This document shows positions 9,223-17,724 of a stretch of DNA of 64,000 nucleotides, in pieces. The position numbers were made by a program, and so were the translations under genes. Position 1 is the first letter of the stretch. Every line of letters starts with the position of its first letter. Below the pieces are notes generated by a model. It had not been told where the DNA came from. It worked only from the letters and a program-made list of their open reading frames with translations, and did no database searches. This DNA is from JALQUL01 sp964556425 (GTDB lineage Bacteria; Pseudomonadota; Gammaproteobacteria; Burkholderiales; Burkholderiaceae_C). Location: assembly GCA_964556425.1 (NCBI GenBank), contig CAZKWC010000007.1, forward strand, positions 11,902-75,901, read 5' to 3'.

Positions 9223-9693
9223 CTATATATTCGGCTTGTTGACCATTAAATAAAAAATTACCACCATTGCAATAAATGCAGGATAACCCAACCATTCCCA
9301 AATTTTTGCTAACTTCCAGTATTCTGGCGGTAAGGCAGTTTTATTTTGCAGTGCTAGTTGAGCCAATTTTGCCATTTTTAGTTGAATCCAAACTACTGGC
9401 AACCAACATACTCCAGCAAAAACATATAAAACTAAAGAAATGATGATCCATGGGGTGGTAAGAGGCCATCCTGCTATGGTAGCCATTGCAATACCGGTAA
9501 TTGGTTGCAAAATAACGGTTGGTGTTGTAAACCACCAATCGGCTCGGCAAACCAATCGACTCACTATTGCTTGTGCTTCAAGGTTTTTGCTTTTATTCAC
9601 AAAAAACATATAAAAAGCAGAACCAAAACCTGTTCCAACTAACAAGACACTACTTACTATATGTATCCATTTTAAAATTAAATAATGAGTCAT
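9223..9693 (-). CDS. DUF2269-type integral membrane protein
   Basis: 156 residues with four hydrophobic segments, beginning MTHYLILKWIHIVSSVLLVGTGFGSAFY. The histidine in the first segment (KWIHI) and the GTGFGSAF motif are typical of DUF2269 proteins, whose role is unknown. Last gene of a three-gene minus-strand unit with a DoxX-like protein (9 bases upstream) and a GbsR/MarR regulator. The pairing of DUF2269 with DoxX-like genes recurs in other bacteria. No terminator stands out downstream apart from an AT-rich imperfect repeat near 9158-9189. Confidence 0.75.
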   Translation of the reverse strand: MTHYLILKWIHIVSSVLLVGTGFGSAFYMFFVNKSKNLEAQAIVSRLVCRADWWFTTPTVILQPITGIAMATIAGWPLTTPWIIISLVLYVFAGVCWLPVVWIQLKMAKLAQLALQNKTALPPEYWKLAKIWEWLGYPAFIAMVVIFYLMVNKPNI

Positions 9694-9702
9694 TTTAGTT
9701 TC

Positions 9703-10110
9703 CTACTCTAATGCTGAACTTCTTGATGACTTCAACAAAACCCATAATGCGGCCCAAATCACTAGATTTTTAAATAAAGGCCCCATCGGATGCAGCCATA
9801 TTTGTGGAGTCAACCAAGTGGCTAATAGAGTCATCAAAATGGTTCCAGCGAGTGCAACACCATACATCCAAGATTGTTTTTTCGCCAATATTAGTAATAG
9901 CCCTAGCAAGGCATCCCAAAGTATCCCAGCTCCAATTACTGCATTTTGCCAATCTCTGCTTTCCAAACCGTTTTGTAAAAGCCATTGCCTGCCTAAGCTA
10001 TTAACCTGTTGAGCATCCCAATAACTCACAACTGCAGTAATTATCCAAATAGCTGCCAAACTATATTGAAGTAAATTCAATTCACTCGTCTTAGTGAAGT
10101 TTTGATTCAT
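9703..10110 (-). CDS. DoxX-like small membrane protein
   Basis: 135 residues with four predicted membrane helices (roughly 15-32, 55-75, 80-100 and 112-128), resembling the DoxX-like (DoxX_3) families. The activity is unknown; relatives are often beside redox or short-chain dehydrogenase-like genes. It is co-transcribed between the GbsR-type regulator (12 bases upstream) and the DUF2269 gene. It probably forms a membrane complex with the latter, but that is inference. Confidence 0.65.
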   Translation of the reverse strand: MNQNFTKTSELNLLQYSLAAIWIITAVVSYWDAQQVNSLGRQWLLQNGLESRDWQNAVIGAGILWDALLGLLLILAKKQSWMYGVALAGTILMTLLATWLTPQIWLHPMGPLFKNLVIWAALWVLLKSSRSSALE

Positions 10111-10122
10111 TTGTAATATCCT

Positions 10123-10665
10123 TTATTCTTTAGAAGAGTTAGGACTACCTCTCACTAATTGCTGTATGCGAGCCCCTAATTGAATTACTTTATGAAGTGT
10201 GCTGGGCTCTAGTCTTAACATTTCTTCTGACCAAACCGTTAAAGACTGCATTAGAGCCAATGTTTCTCTTACCCTTTTTTGTACTTCTAAAGGCTCTTGG
10301 GCAAAGGCTTGCGTCTTCGTCATATCTGATAGGGTTTGAATAGTGGGATCAAATTCACGCTCTTTTCGTCCCTTCACAATCACACGCAGTAACTCCCATA
10401 CATCTAACTGCGTACTGTAGTGATCGCGTCTATCTCCCATTAAATGAGTCACGCTAATTAGTTTCCAAGACAATAACTCTTTGATGCTATTGCTTACATT
10501 AGAGCGAGCAAGCCCCAAGGTATTTGCAATTTGCTCTGCATTTAAAGGTTTACCAATAAAGTAAAGCAAGGCATGAATTTGAGCTACGCTGCGGTTAACA
10601 CCCCAACTAGTTCCCATTTCACCCCAATGCAATACAAACTTTTTTGCTGTTTCACTTAGTTCCAT
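10123..10665 (-). CDS. GbsR/MarR-family transcriptional regulator
   Basis: 180 residues with a winged helix-turn-helix of the MarR type. The N-terminal segment FVLHWGEMGTSWGVNRSVAQIHAL and the recognition region LNAEQIANTLGLARSNVSNSIKEL (about 38-62) match the GbsR-like group. It heads a three-gene unit (regulator, DoxX-like, DUF2269) inserted between secA and argJ, which are adjacent in most Burkholderiales. A perfect 14-bp inverted repeat covers its promoter, so autoregulation is likely. The predicted transcription start falls almost on the ATG and no ribosome binding site is present, suggesting a leaderless mRNA. Confidence 0.85.
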   Translation of the reverse strand: MELSETAKKFVLHWGEMGTSWGVNRSVAQIHALLYFIGKPLNAEQIANTLGLARSNVSNSIKELLSWKLISVTHLMGDRRDHYSTQLDVWELLRVIVKGRKEREFDPTIQTLSDMTKTQAFAQEPLEVQKRVRETLALMQSLTVWSEEMLRLEPSTLHKVIQLGARIQQLVRGSPNSSKE

Positions 10666-10672
10666 AAGTGAA

Positions 10673-10718
10673 ATATTAGCTTAATTCTCTAATTTCTGTC
10701 AATACAGAAATTAGAGAA
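10673..10718 (-). promoter_or_regulatory. Promoter and perfect 14-bp palindromic operator of the GbsR-like unit
   Basis: The arms TTCTCTAATTTCTG (10685-10698) and CAGAAATTAGAGAA (10705-10718) are perfectly complementary around a 6-base centre. On the minus strand a consensus TTGACA (10697-10702) lies inside the palindrome, and TAATAT (10673-10678) follows after 18 bp. A regulator bound here would block RNA polymerase. The adjacent GbsR/MarR protein is the obvious ligand (inference). Confidence 0.75.
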
Positions 10719-10740
10719 ACTAAAAATTACTATAAAAGCC

Positions 10741-10784
10741 ACAAAATAAAACCCCCAAACACTACAAGTAGTATTTGGGGGTTC
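10741..10784 (-). terminator. Rho-independent terminator of secA
   Basis: AACCCCCAAA (10750-10759) pairs with TTTGGGGGTT (10774-10783), with an inner ACTAC/GTAGT stem. On the minus strand it is followed by TTTTATTTTG. It lies 27 bases after the secA stop and isolates secA from the GbsR unit. Confidence 0.88.
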
Positions 10785-10810
10785 GTTAAAAGGGCATATC
10801 TTTTAAGTTA

Positions 10811-13573
10811 TTAGCTTAATTTACCATGGCAATGTTTAAACTTTTTGCCACTGCCGCAAGGGCAAGCATCGTTACGACCCACATTGGCATACACAGCTGA
10901 TGTTGATTTTTCATCACTTACCGTACGTGCATCTACAATGGTTTCAACTTCACCCGTTTCAGTGGGTGCAGTATAGGTTAAATTGTTAATACGCTCGCCT
11001 TTGGCTTCTAATTCCTCAGCTGCATTTTCTAGTGCGTCGCCCGATTGAATTTGAACTGTCATGAGCATTTTAGTCACTTCATGCTTGACCACATCAAGCA
11101 TTTGGCCAAACAACTCAAAAGCTTCACGCTTGTATTCTTGTTTTGGCTGCTTTTGCGCATAACTTCTTAAATGAATACCTTGACGTAAATAATCAAGAGC
11201 ACTCAAATGACTACGCCAATGCGAGTCTAAAGTTTGCAATAGAACAGCACGCTCAAAATGAGTGAATTGCTCGGCACCGACAGAGGCTACTTTCGCTTCA
11301 AATGACGCATGAGCTTGCTCTACTACAAACTCTACTACATCTTCATCTGTTATAGCTTCAGCTTTTTCAATAAAAGCTGCAATATCGAGTTGAAGCTTCC
11401 ATTCGTCATTTAAAAGTTGGGTTAAGCCCGCAATATCCCATTGTTCTTCAACAGAATCAATAGGTACATAAGCTCTCACGACATCAGTAAAACAACCTTC
11501 GCGTAAATTAGCGATTTGTTCTTTTAACTCTTGTGCATCTAGGATATCGTTACGTTGTTGGTAAATGACTTTACGCTGATCATTGGCAACATCGTCATAC
11601 TCCAATAATTGTTTACGGATATCAAAGTTTCGTGCTTCTACTTTACGTTGAGCGCTTTCAATGCTACGAGTCACAATACCGGCTTCAATAGCTTCGCCTT
11701 CTGGCATTTTGAGTCTTTCCATAATGGCTTTAACTCTATCACCAGCGAAAATTCTAAGCAGTTGGTCATCTAAACTTAAAAAGAAACGGGATGAACCATT
11801 ATCGCCTTGGCGACCTGCACGACCACGCAATTGATTATCAATACGACGTGATTCATGACGCTCTGTGGCCACAATGCGCAAACCACCTAAACTCTTAACC
11901 AACTCGTGATCGGTTTTCCATTGCAATTGTGCTTGTGCAATTGCTACTTGTTTTTGATCATCGCTTAGGTCTGACTTTTGTTCGATGTCAGCAATAGACA
12001 TTTTGAGGTTACCGCCCAGCACAATGTCAGTTCCACGACCTGCCATATTGGTGGCGATGGTAATCATTTTAGGGCGACCGGCTTGGGCAATAATGTCAGC
12101 TTCACGTTCGTGTTGCTTAGCATTGAGCACTTGATGCGGCAATTTTGCTTTATTCAGCAAATCACTCACAATTTCTGAGTTTTCAATAGAGGTAGTGCCC
12201 ACTAACACAGGTTGACCACGCTCATAACAGTCACGGATATCTTCTATCGCAGCATTATATTTTTCGGCTGTCGTTTTATAAACGCGATCGAGCTGATCGG
12301 TACGGCGACTTGGTGTGTTAGGCGGAATAACAATTGTCTCTAAGCCGTAAATCTCTTGAAACTCATAGGCTTCAGTGTCGGCAGTTCCGGTCATACCACT
12401 TAATTTGTTGTACAGACGGAAATAATTTTGGAAGGTAATAGAAGCCATGGTTTGATTTTCGGCTTGAATCTCGACACCTTCTTTGGCTTCTACAGCTTGA
12501 TGCAAGCCATCACTCCAACGACGACCTGTCATGAGTCGTCCAGTGAACTCATCCACAATCACCACTTGGCCTTCTTGCACCACATAGTGTTGGTCACGCA
12601 TATAAATATGGTGAGCACGTAGTGCACCATATAACTGGTGTACTAAAGTAATATTCGCTGGATCATATAAAGAGGCACCTTCAGGTATTAAACCTAAACC
12701 ACTTAAAATTCTTTCAGCGTTTTCATGACCTTGTTCGGTTAGATAAATTTGCTGACTTTTTTCGTCAAGGGTAAAGTCACCTGGTGTAATGACACCTTCT
12801 CCAGTGCGTGGATCTGCCTCTCCCACTTGACGTCGCAGTAGCGGTGCTACTTTATTCATTGCAAGATAGACCGTGTTGTTATCGTCTGCTTGTCCACTCA
12901 CAATTAAAGGTGTACGTGCTTCGTCAATTAAAATCGAATCCACCTCATCTACGATAGCAAAATTAAGATGACCTTGGACTCTATCTGCTGACTCGTAAAC
13001 CATATTATCTCGAAGATAATCAAAGCCGTATTCGTTATTGGTACCGTAAGTCACATCAGATGAATAAGCAGCCTTTTTCTCATCTCGGTTATAAGTGGGT
13101 AAGTTAATACCAACTGATAAACCTAAATAATTATAAAGACGTCCCATGTCTTGTGCATCTCGTTTAGCGAGATAATCATTGACCGTTACTACGTGTACAC
13201 CTTTACCACTTAAAGCATTAAGATATATAGCAAGAGTTGAGGTTAAGGTTTTACCCTCGCCAGTGCCCATTTCAGCTACTTTACCTTTATGTAAGGCTAT
13301 ACCGCCCAACATTTGTACATCAAAATGACGCATTTTTAAAATGCGCTTAGAACCTTCGCGCACCAATGCAAATGCTTCAACTAAAATGTCATCTAAAGAC
13401 GTGCCATTTGCTACACGTTGTTTAAAGTCAACCGTTTTAGCTTTTAATTGTTCTTCAGTTAATGCTTCAAAAGGTTTTTCGAGTGCATTAATTTGGTTGA
13501 CGATTTTGCGATATTGCTTAATTGTTCGGTCGTTACGGCTGCCGAAAAGCTTAGTTAAAAAATTGCTTGCCAT
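10811..13573 (-). CDS. secA: Preprotein translocase ATPase SecA
   Basis: Motor ATPase that drives unfolded preproteins through SecYEG. 920 residues, full length. Walker A (GTGEGKT) is at 103-109. The DEAD-like segment [16 protein letters not shown] and the second nucleotide-binding fold with [11 protein letters not shown] and RGRAGRQGD are present. The C-terminal zinc motif [14 protein letters not shown], which binds SecB and phospholipid, ends the protein. It has its own terminator. A perfect GC-rich hairpin sits 15 bases before the start codon, where no ribosome binding site is obvious. Confidence 0.98.
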   Translation of the reverse strand: MASNFLTKLFGSRNDRTIKQYRKIVNQINALEKPFEALTEEQLKAKTVDFKQRVANGTSLDDILVEAFALVREGSKRILKMRHFDVQMLGGIALHKGKVAEMGTGEGKTLTSTLAIYLNALSGKGVHVVTVNDYLAKRDAQDMGRLYNYLGLSVGINLPTYNRDEKKAAYSSDVTYGTNNEYGFDYLRDNMVYESADRVQGHLNFAIVDEVDSILIDEARTPLIVSGQADDNNTVYLAMNKVAPLLRRQVGEADPRTGEGVITPGDFTLDEKSQQIYLTEQGHENAERILSGLGLIPEGASLYDPANITLVHQLYGALRAHHIYMRDQHYVVQEGQVVIVDEFTGRLMTGRRWSDGLHQAVEAKEGVEIQAENQTMASITFQNYFRLYNKLSGMTGTADTEAYEFQEIYGLETIVIPPNTPSRRTDQLDRVYKTTAEKYNAAIEDIRDCYERGQPVLVGTTSIENSEIVSDLLNKAKLPHQVLNAKQHEREADIIAQAGRPKMITIATNMAGRGTDIVLGGNLKMSIADIEQKSDLSDDQKQVAIAQAQLQWKTDHELVKSLGGLRIVATERHESRRIDNQLRGRAGRQGDNGSSRFFLSLDDQLLRIFAGDRVKAIMERLKMPEGEAIEAGIVTRSIESAQRKVEARNFDIRKQLLEYDDVANDQRKVIYQQRNDILDAQELKEQIANLREGCFTDVVRAYVPIDSVEEQWDIAGLTQLLNDEWKLQLDIAAFIEKAEAITDEDVVEFVVEQAHASFEAKVASVGAEQFTHFERAVLLQTLDSHWRSHLSALDYLRQGIHLRSYAQKQPKQEYKREAFELFGQMLDVVKHEVTKMLMTVQIQSGDALENAAEELEAKGERINNLTYTAPTETGEVETIVDARTVSDEKSTSAVYANVGRNDACPCGSGKKFKHCHGKLS

Positions 13574-13588
13574 TTGTATGCATATATA

Positions 13589-13610
13589 CCCGCTGAAGGT
13601 ATTCAGCGGG
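13589..13610. promoter_or_regulatory. Hairpin just upstream of the secA start
   Basis: CCCGCTGAA (13589-13597) and TTCAGCGGG (13602-13610) form a perfect 9-bp stem with a 4-base loop, 15 bases from the secA ATG. There is no T tract, so it is not a terminator. Its position suggests control of secA translation or mRNA stability; this is inference. Confidence 0.5.
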
Positions 13611-13812
13611 ATGTTGAGCCTAAAATATTAATGAATGCCGTTAATTGGTGCCACTTTTTGCACTTGCAATACCGACGCCTAAGTTATTAACGAGATTTTA
13701 CTCTCCAGCGAATCAAATTTGATTAGAAATTGAACATTTGCACCCATGTTCAACGTCTAAATTGGTAAAAAGTTGACCCAAAATCATTTTATATGACTCA
13801 AAAGAGCTAATT

Positions 13813-14754
13813 TTACTTTTGACTAGTGTTATTAGGCATCAGTTTTTCTGATGTAGCAAAGAATCTTGATGGATCTTGGAATTGACCTTGCATCATTACT
13901 TCAAAATGCAAATGCGGGCCAGTGGAGCGACCCGTGCTACCAACCAAGGCAATGACTTGACCACGTTTGACTAAATCACCCTTTTTAACCAGCATTTTCG
14001 ATGAATGAGCATAACGAGTGACCAAATCATTACCGTGATCAATCTCTATCATATTACCGTAAGCGTAATGATGTTCTGATGTGACTACTGAACCTACCGC
14101 AGCAGCCATAATTGGCGTACCCATTGGTGCTGCAAAATCTAAACCAGTATGTAATGAAGTTCTTCCATTAAAAGGGTCTGCGCGCCAACCAAACTTTGAT
14201 CCGATTAAAGCATTAGCCACTGGTCGTTGTGTTGGTAACATCATTTTTTTAATTTTTTGGTCAAAAAGCGTACTTTCAACTACCGTTAAATGATCAAGAT
14301 ACTGACTCGATTTTTCATCCATTTGATTGATTAAAGCATCCAAGTGCTCTATACCTAATTCTGAAGGTGGCAAGAATAAACCGCCCTTACCTAAAGAATT
14401 GGTCGCTTCTTTTAATGGCACACCAGCTAAGCCTGAAACACGCTGAGCAAGTGATTCCACCTGATCTACTTTTGCTTGTAAATCGCCAAGTTTTTGTGCA
14501 AGTGCAGCTAAATTTTCTTTGACATAACGTTCGTTCACGCTTCCGGAAGAAGCTGTAATAATGGGGTTCGAATTAATAATGCCCCACGATACCATTTTAT
14601 CGACCAAACCTGATGAATAAACCCATGTATGTAAAAACCCACCAAACGTGACTAAGGAGGCCACGAATACAAAGCCAATTAAACTGAGTTTAAAACCACT
14701 GAGATGAACTGTTTTTGTCCTGGCTAACCAAGCATCGGTGATAATCAATTGCAT
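13813..14754 (-). CDS. M23 family metallopeptidase (murein hydrolase-like), membrane anchored
   Basis: 313 residues: a short cytoplasmic N-terminus, one membrane helix (about 22-48), a coiled-coil stretch (about 75-110) and a C-terminal LytM/M23 domain. The zinc-binding residues fit HTGLD (H202, D206) and HLH (H281, H283), so the domain looks catalytically competent. Such proteins cut peptidoglycan cross-bridges or activate amidases during cell separation. It sits between dciA and secA as in other Burkholderiales, and diverges from dciA with only 24 bp between start codons. Confidence 0.9.
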   Translation of the reverse strand: MQLIITDAWLARTKTVHLSGFKLSLIGFVFVASLVTFGGFLHTWVYSSGLVDKMVSWGIINSNPIITASSGSVNERYVKENLAALAQKLGDLQAKVDQVESLAQRVSGLAGVPLKEATNSLGKGGLFLPPSELGIEHLDALINQMDEKSSQYLDHLTVVESTLFDQKIKKMMLPTQRPVANALIGSKFGWRADPFNGRTSLHTGLDFAAPMGTPIMAAAVGSVVTSEHHYAYGNMIEIDHGNDLVTRYAHSSKMLVKKGDLVKRGQVIALVGSTGRSTGPHLHFEVMMQGQFQDPSRFFATSEKLMPNNTSQK

Positions 14755-14778
14755 ACTAATTCCAACTCCCGTTAAATC

Positions 14779-15078
14779 ATGAACACTCGCCCTTTTACTG
14801 TCACTGTTGATGAAGCGATAGAAAACGCTCCAACATTAGCCGAACTCATTAAAAGAGCGCAGTTGTCTGGGCAATACCTTAAAACCACTTTTGAAATATT
14901 ACCAAAAGCGCTACACACCACCTTGCAGGCTGGGCCTATTGAAGGCACTCAGTGGTGTTTAATTGCAAGCAACAATGCCGTGGCAAACAAATTGAAACAA
15001 CTGCTTCCGCGTATTTTAAGTCACTTGCAAGGCAATGGTATGCCAATAACCCATATTCGCATAAAGGTTAGCAGTTGA
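14779..15078 (+). CDS. DciA-like (DUF721) protein
   Basis: 99 residues. The LxELIKRAQ start and the C-terminal WCLIASNNAVANKLKQLLPRIL segment fit the DUF721/DciA family, whose studied members load or recruit the replicative helicase in bacteria without DnaC. It is close to the minimal length for the family. It is divergent from the M23 peptidase gene, and the 24-bp gap means each promoter must lie in the other's leader or coding sequence. A weak hairpin with T tract at 15264-15287 may terminate it. Confidence 0.75.
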   Translation: MNTRPFTVTVDEAIENAPTLAELIKRAQLSGQYLKTTFEILPKALHTTLQAGPIEGTQWCLIASNNAVANKLKQLLPRILSHLQGNGMPITHIRIKVSS

Positions 15079-15519
15079 TTTTTATATTCGTCAATAAAAG
15101 AAAGACTTTGAAAGATAACTAGTTGTTTTCAGCCAAATAAAACATCAAAATTGGTAGTTTCAGGAAAAATCCAAGTTTCAAAAAGGACATCAATTTTCAA
15201 AACATGTAGTTTGAATCAATGTATTCACTAAACTACTTAATTTGATTGTACGATTGAATAATCAAGCTCAAAATGAGGCTTTTTTTATTAAAGATTTTTA
15301 ACCTACTTTAATAGATTTAAAACTCATAGTTCAAACAAGACACACAAACTCATCTATTTTTACTTACCTAAAACTTATTGAACATTAACAGTGATTTAGA
15401 CAAAAAATAAAACGGAGTGATTTCATTTTTTTGATTATGAATCTATAAATTTGACATTGAATTTAAAAATAACTATAGCCAAAAAAAAAGTCACCCAAAG
15501 GGTGACTTTTTAATATTTG
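15079..15519. other. Non-coding stretch dciA / tRNA-Thr
   Basis: 441 bp, very AT-rich, no gene seen. It holds a weak terminator-like hairpin for dciA (AAGCTCA-AAA-TGAGGCTT then T tract, 15264-15287) and the tRNA terminator at 15481-15512. Confidence 0.5.
15481..15512 (-). terminator. Terminator of the tRNA-Thr transcript
   Basis: AAAAAGTCACCC-AAAG-GGTGACTTTTT, with a long T run on the minus strand, begins 8 bases after the tRNA 3' end. Confidence 0.88.
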
Positions 15520-15595
15520 TGGTGCCGGCAATCGGATTCGAACTGATGACCTACCGCTTACAAGGCGGTTGCTCTACCAACTGAGCTATGTCGGC
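15520..15595 (-). tRNA. tRNA-Thr (anticodon UGU), CCA encoded
   Basis: Read on the minus strand the 76 bases start GCCGACATAGCTCAG and end TGCCGGCACCA. The anticodon loop CTTGTAA is closed by the stem ACCGC/GCGGT, giving anticodon UGU for threonine. The D-arm (AGCTC..GAGC) and TTCGAAT T-loop are normal. One A-C mismatch is seen in the acceptor stem and one in the T stem. Followed by its own terminator. Confidence 0.95.
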
Positions 15596-15679
15596 ACAGG
15601 TGTTATTGTAACCTCAAGTTTTGCTATTTTTTAGCTTCAATTGATATTTTTTTCAATTTTTTGCAAAACTTAAAAACTA

Positions 15680-16213
15680 TTATTTGATACGTTTTAAATG
15701 AAAACCTTTAGAGGGTGATGGTGGCGGATTATCTGGATCGTCATCTTCAGACTCAGCCGCTTTTTTCTTCTTTTCAGCTTCTCTTGCTTTGGCCTCAAAC
15801 CCACTCATATCTAACTGAAAAACTCTAGGAAGGTCCATTTGAAAAGGAATTTCTTCGTTGTCGTTGTTTTGAAACATAGTTTGAAGGGCTCTGAGCTGTT
15901 GCAAATAAACACCCTCTCCGGTCTCTTTAGCAGACAAAGAAATCACATTTTCTATGGGTACTTCAATCGTTTGCACTACACCAGAAAATCTAGCCTGAAA
16001 ACTCACCATTTCATTGCTGATATTGAAGTTTCCAGTGGCGTCATAACTCACATTGAGCACAATTTCGTTATTTTTAACAAATGGCCGTGGCACCTTCACG
16101 ATTGGAGAAGAGGCATCGACATGAAGATAAGGCGTGAGGCCTTGATCAATACACCATTCGTGTACTGCACGTAATAAGTAGGGATGACCACTTTCTGGTA
16201 ACAAGAAACTCAC
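15680..16213 (-). CDS. sspB: ClpXP protease specificity-enhancing factor SspB
   Basis: Adaptor that delivers ssrA-tagged proteins to ClpXP. 177 residues. The N-terminal dimerisation and tag-binding part contains YLLRAVHEWCIDQGLTPYLHV, and a long acidic, proline-rich flexible linker leads to the C-terminal basic ClpX-binding tail (PSKGFHLKRIK). Translation appears to start at a GTG preceded by AAAGGA. It lies 18 bases after sspA, the usual operon. Confidence 0.94.
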   Translation of the reverse strand: MSFLLPESGHPYLLRAVHEWCIDQGLTPYLHVDASSPIVKVPRPFVKNNEIVLNVSYDATGNFNISNEMVSFQARFSGVVQTIEVPIENVISLSAKETGEGVYLQQLRALQTMFQNNDNEEIPFQMDLPRVFQLDMSGFEAKAREAEKKKKAAESEDDDPDNPPPSPSKGFHLKRIK

Positions 16214-16231
16214 GACTTTTCCTTTGTAAAA

Positions 16232-16843
16232 TTAACGACGCATGACTTTTTCTGATGGTGTTAAGGCTTCAATATAGGCAGGACGAGAGAAAATTCTTTC
16301 AGCATATTTTAATAAAGGTGCTGCATTTTTACTCAATTCAATGCCGTAAAAATCTAAACGCCATAATAAGGGTGCAATTGCCACGTCGAGCATAGAGAAG
16401 TTATCGCCTAACATGAATTTATTCTTAATAAATACAGGTGCTAACTGAACTAAGCGGTCACGGATATGAGCACGGGCTTTATCTAAGGCTTGTGTATCGC
16501 TTTTGTTTTCGCGTGACTCTAAAACTGTGACTGGGGCAAATAATTCTTTTTCGAAATTAAGCAAAAATAAGCGTACACGCGCACGGTCTACTGGGTCACC
16601 TGGCATGAGTTGTGGATGCGGAAAACGCTCATCAATATATTCATTAATGATATTTGACTCATACAAAATTAAATCACGTTCGACAAGAATAGGCACTTGT
16701 CCATAAGGATTCATTAAGTTGATGTCTTCTTGTTTGTTATATAAATCCACATCACGGATTTCAAAATCCATGCCTTTTTCAAACAAGACAAAACGACAAC
16801 GGTGAGAAAATGGGCAGGTTGTTCCTGAATACAACACCATCAT
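16232..16843 (-). CDS. sspA: Stringent starvation protein A (glutathione S-transferase fold)
   Basis: An RNA polymerase-associated protein of the GST fold, needed for stationary-phase and acid responses in E. coli. 203 residues. The thioredoxin-like N-terminus has CPFSHRCRFVLFEKGMDFEI and the cis-proline region YGQVPILVERD (about 48-58), followed by an all-helical domain. AGGAG precedes the start. Located after petABC and before sspB, a conserved betaproteobacterial arrangement. Confidence 0.94.
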   Translation of the reverse strand: MMVLYSGTTCPFSHRCRFVLFEKGMDFEIRDVDLYNKQEDINLMNPYGQVPILVERDLILYESNIINEYIDERFPHPQLMPGDPVDRARVRLFLLNFEKELFAPVTVLESRENKSDTQALDKARAHIRDRLVQLAPVFIKNKFMLGDNFSMLDVAIAPLLWRLDFYGIELSKNAAPLLKYAERIFSRPAYIEALTPSEKVMRR

Positions 16844-16860
16844 AATGTCTAACTCCTAAA

Positions 16861-16905
16861 AAAATGAAAAAAGAGTGGGGAGCATAAAAGATGCTTTCCC
16901 ACTCT
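16861..16905 (-). terminator. Terminator downstream of petABC
   Basis: On the minus strand AGAGTGGGAAAGCAT-CTTTT-ATGCTCCCCACTCT is followed by TTTTTTCATTTTTTT. It lies between the cytochrome c1 gene and sspA. Confidence 0.82.
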
Positions 16906-16947
16906 GGATACAAAGTCTTAAAAAGGCTTTGTCATCAATAACTTAGC

Positions 16948-17706
16948 TTATTTAATATCTTTCCAATAAGCTGCATTTAATCGCCAAGCAATAACTGCAA
17001 ACATGAGTAAGAAGATTAATACACCAACACCAATACGAGTGCGACTTTTTTGAGCGGGCTCTGCCATCCAAGTCATATAGGCAACCAAGTCACCAATTGC
17101 GTTATCGTACTGAGCTGGTGTCATGGTACCTGGAGTAATTTGTTTCCAACCAGTGAACTTATGAACTTCAACGCCATGTTCTTTAACAGTTTCAAATTGT
17201 GGCTGACGATCACCTTGTAATTCCCATAATGCATGAGGCATAGCAATATTGGGGAAAACCAAGTTGTTCCAACCCGTAACTGTTGTAGAGTCTTGGTAGA
17301 AAGTACGCATATAGGTGTAGAGATAATCTGCACCTGTACCATTAGCACTAGCACGTGAGCGAGCAACCAAGGTTAAATCGGGAGGAACCGCACCAAACCA
17401 ATCTTTAGCTTGTTTTGGATCAATGGTAGCTTTCATTGTGTCGCCGATTTTATCGGTTGGAAACAATAACTTGTCTTTGATTTGTTGTTCTGTTAACTCA
17501 ATGTCTTTTAAGCGATTAAAACGCATAAAAGCAGCTGAGTGACAGTTTAAACAGTAGTTGACAAACAACTTCGCACCATTTTGCAAAGCGGCCATATCGT
17601 TAACACGATTAGGTGCTTTGTCTAATGGGAAACCACCACCTGATGCGAAAGCACCAGCTGCAAAACTGAGAGCGGCAAGACCAGCAATAAGTATTCTTTT
17701 AATCAT
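16948..17706 (-). CDS. petC: Ubiquinol-cytochrome c reductase cytochrome c1 subunit
   Basis: Haem c subunit of the bc1 complex, passing electrons from the Rieske centre to soluble or membrane cytochrome c. 252 residues: signal peptide (1-21), haem motif CLNCH at 52-56, and the likely axial methionine in the NIAMPHALWELQG region. A C-terminal membrane anchor (about 222-245) precedes a lysine tail. An AGAGGAA ribosome binding site is present. Third gene of petABC, 18 bases after petB. Confidence 0.96.
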   Translation of the reverse strand: MIKRILIAGLAALSFAAGAFASGGGFPLDKAPNRVNDMAALQNGAKLFVNYCLNCHSAAFMRFNRLKDIELTEQQIKDKLLFPTDKIGDTMKATIDPKQAKDWFGAVPPDLTLVARSRASANGTGADYLYTYMRTFYQDSTTVTGWNNLVFPNIAMPHALWELQGDRQPQFETVKEHGVEVHKFTGWKQITPGTMTPAQYDNAIGDLVAYMTWMAEPAQKSRTRIGVGVLIFLLMFAVIAWRLNAAYWKDIK

Positions 17707-17724
17707 TTTCGGAATTCCTCTTAC

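Noticed and set aside
13730..13753. Inverted repeat TTGAACAT / ATGTTCAA after the M23 peptidase gene
   Set aside because: Short arms, 8-base loop and no T tract; too weak to assign a role.
15520..15595. A-C mismatches in the tRNA-Thr acceptor and T stems as a sign of decay
   Set aside because: All other tRNA features, encoded CCA and terminator are intact; isolated mismatches do not show loss of function.
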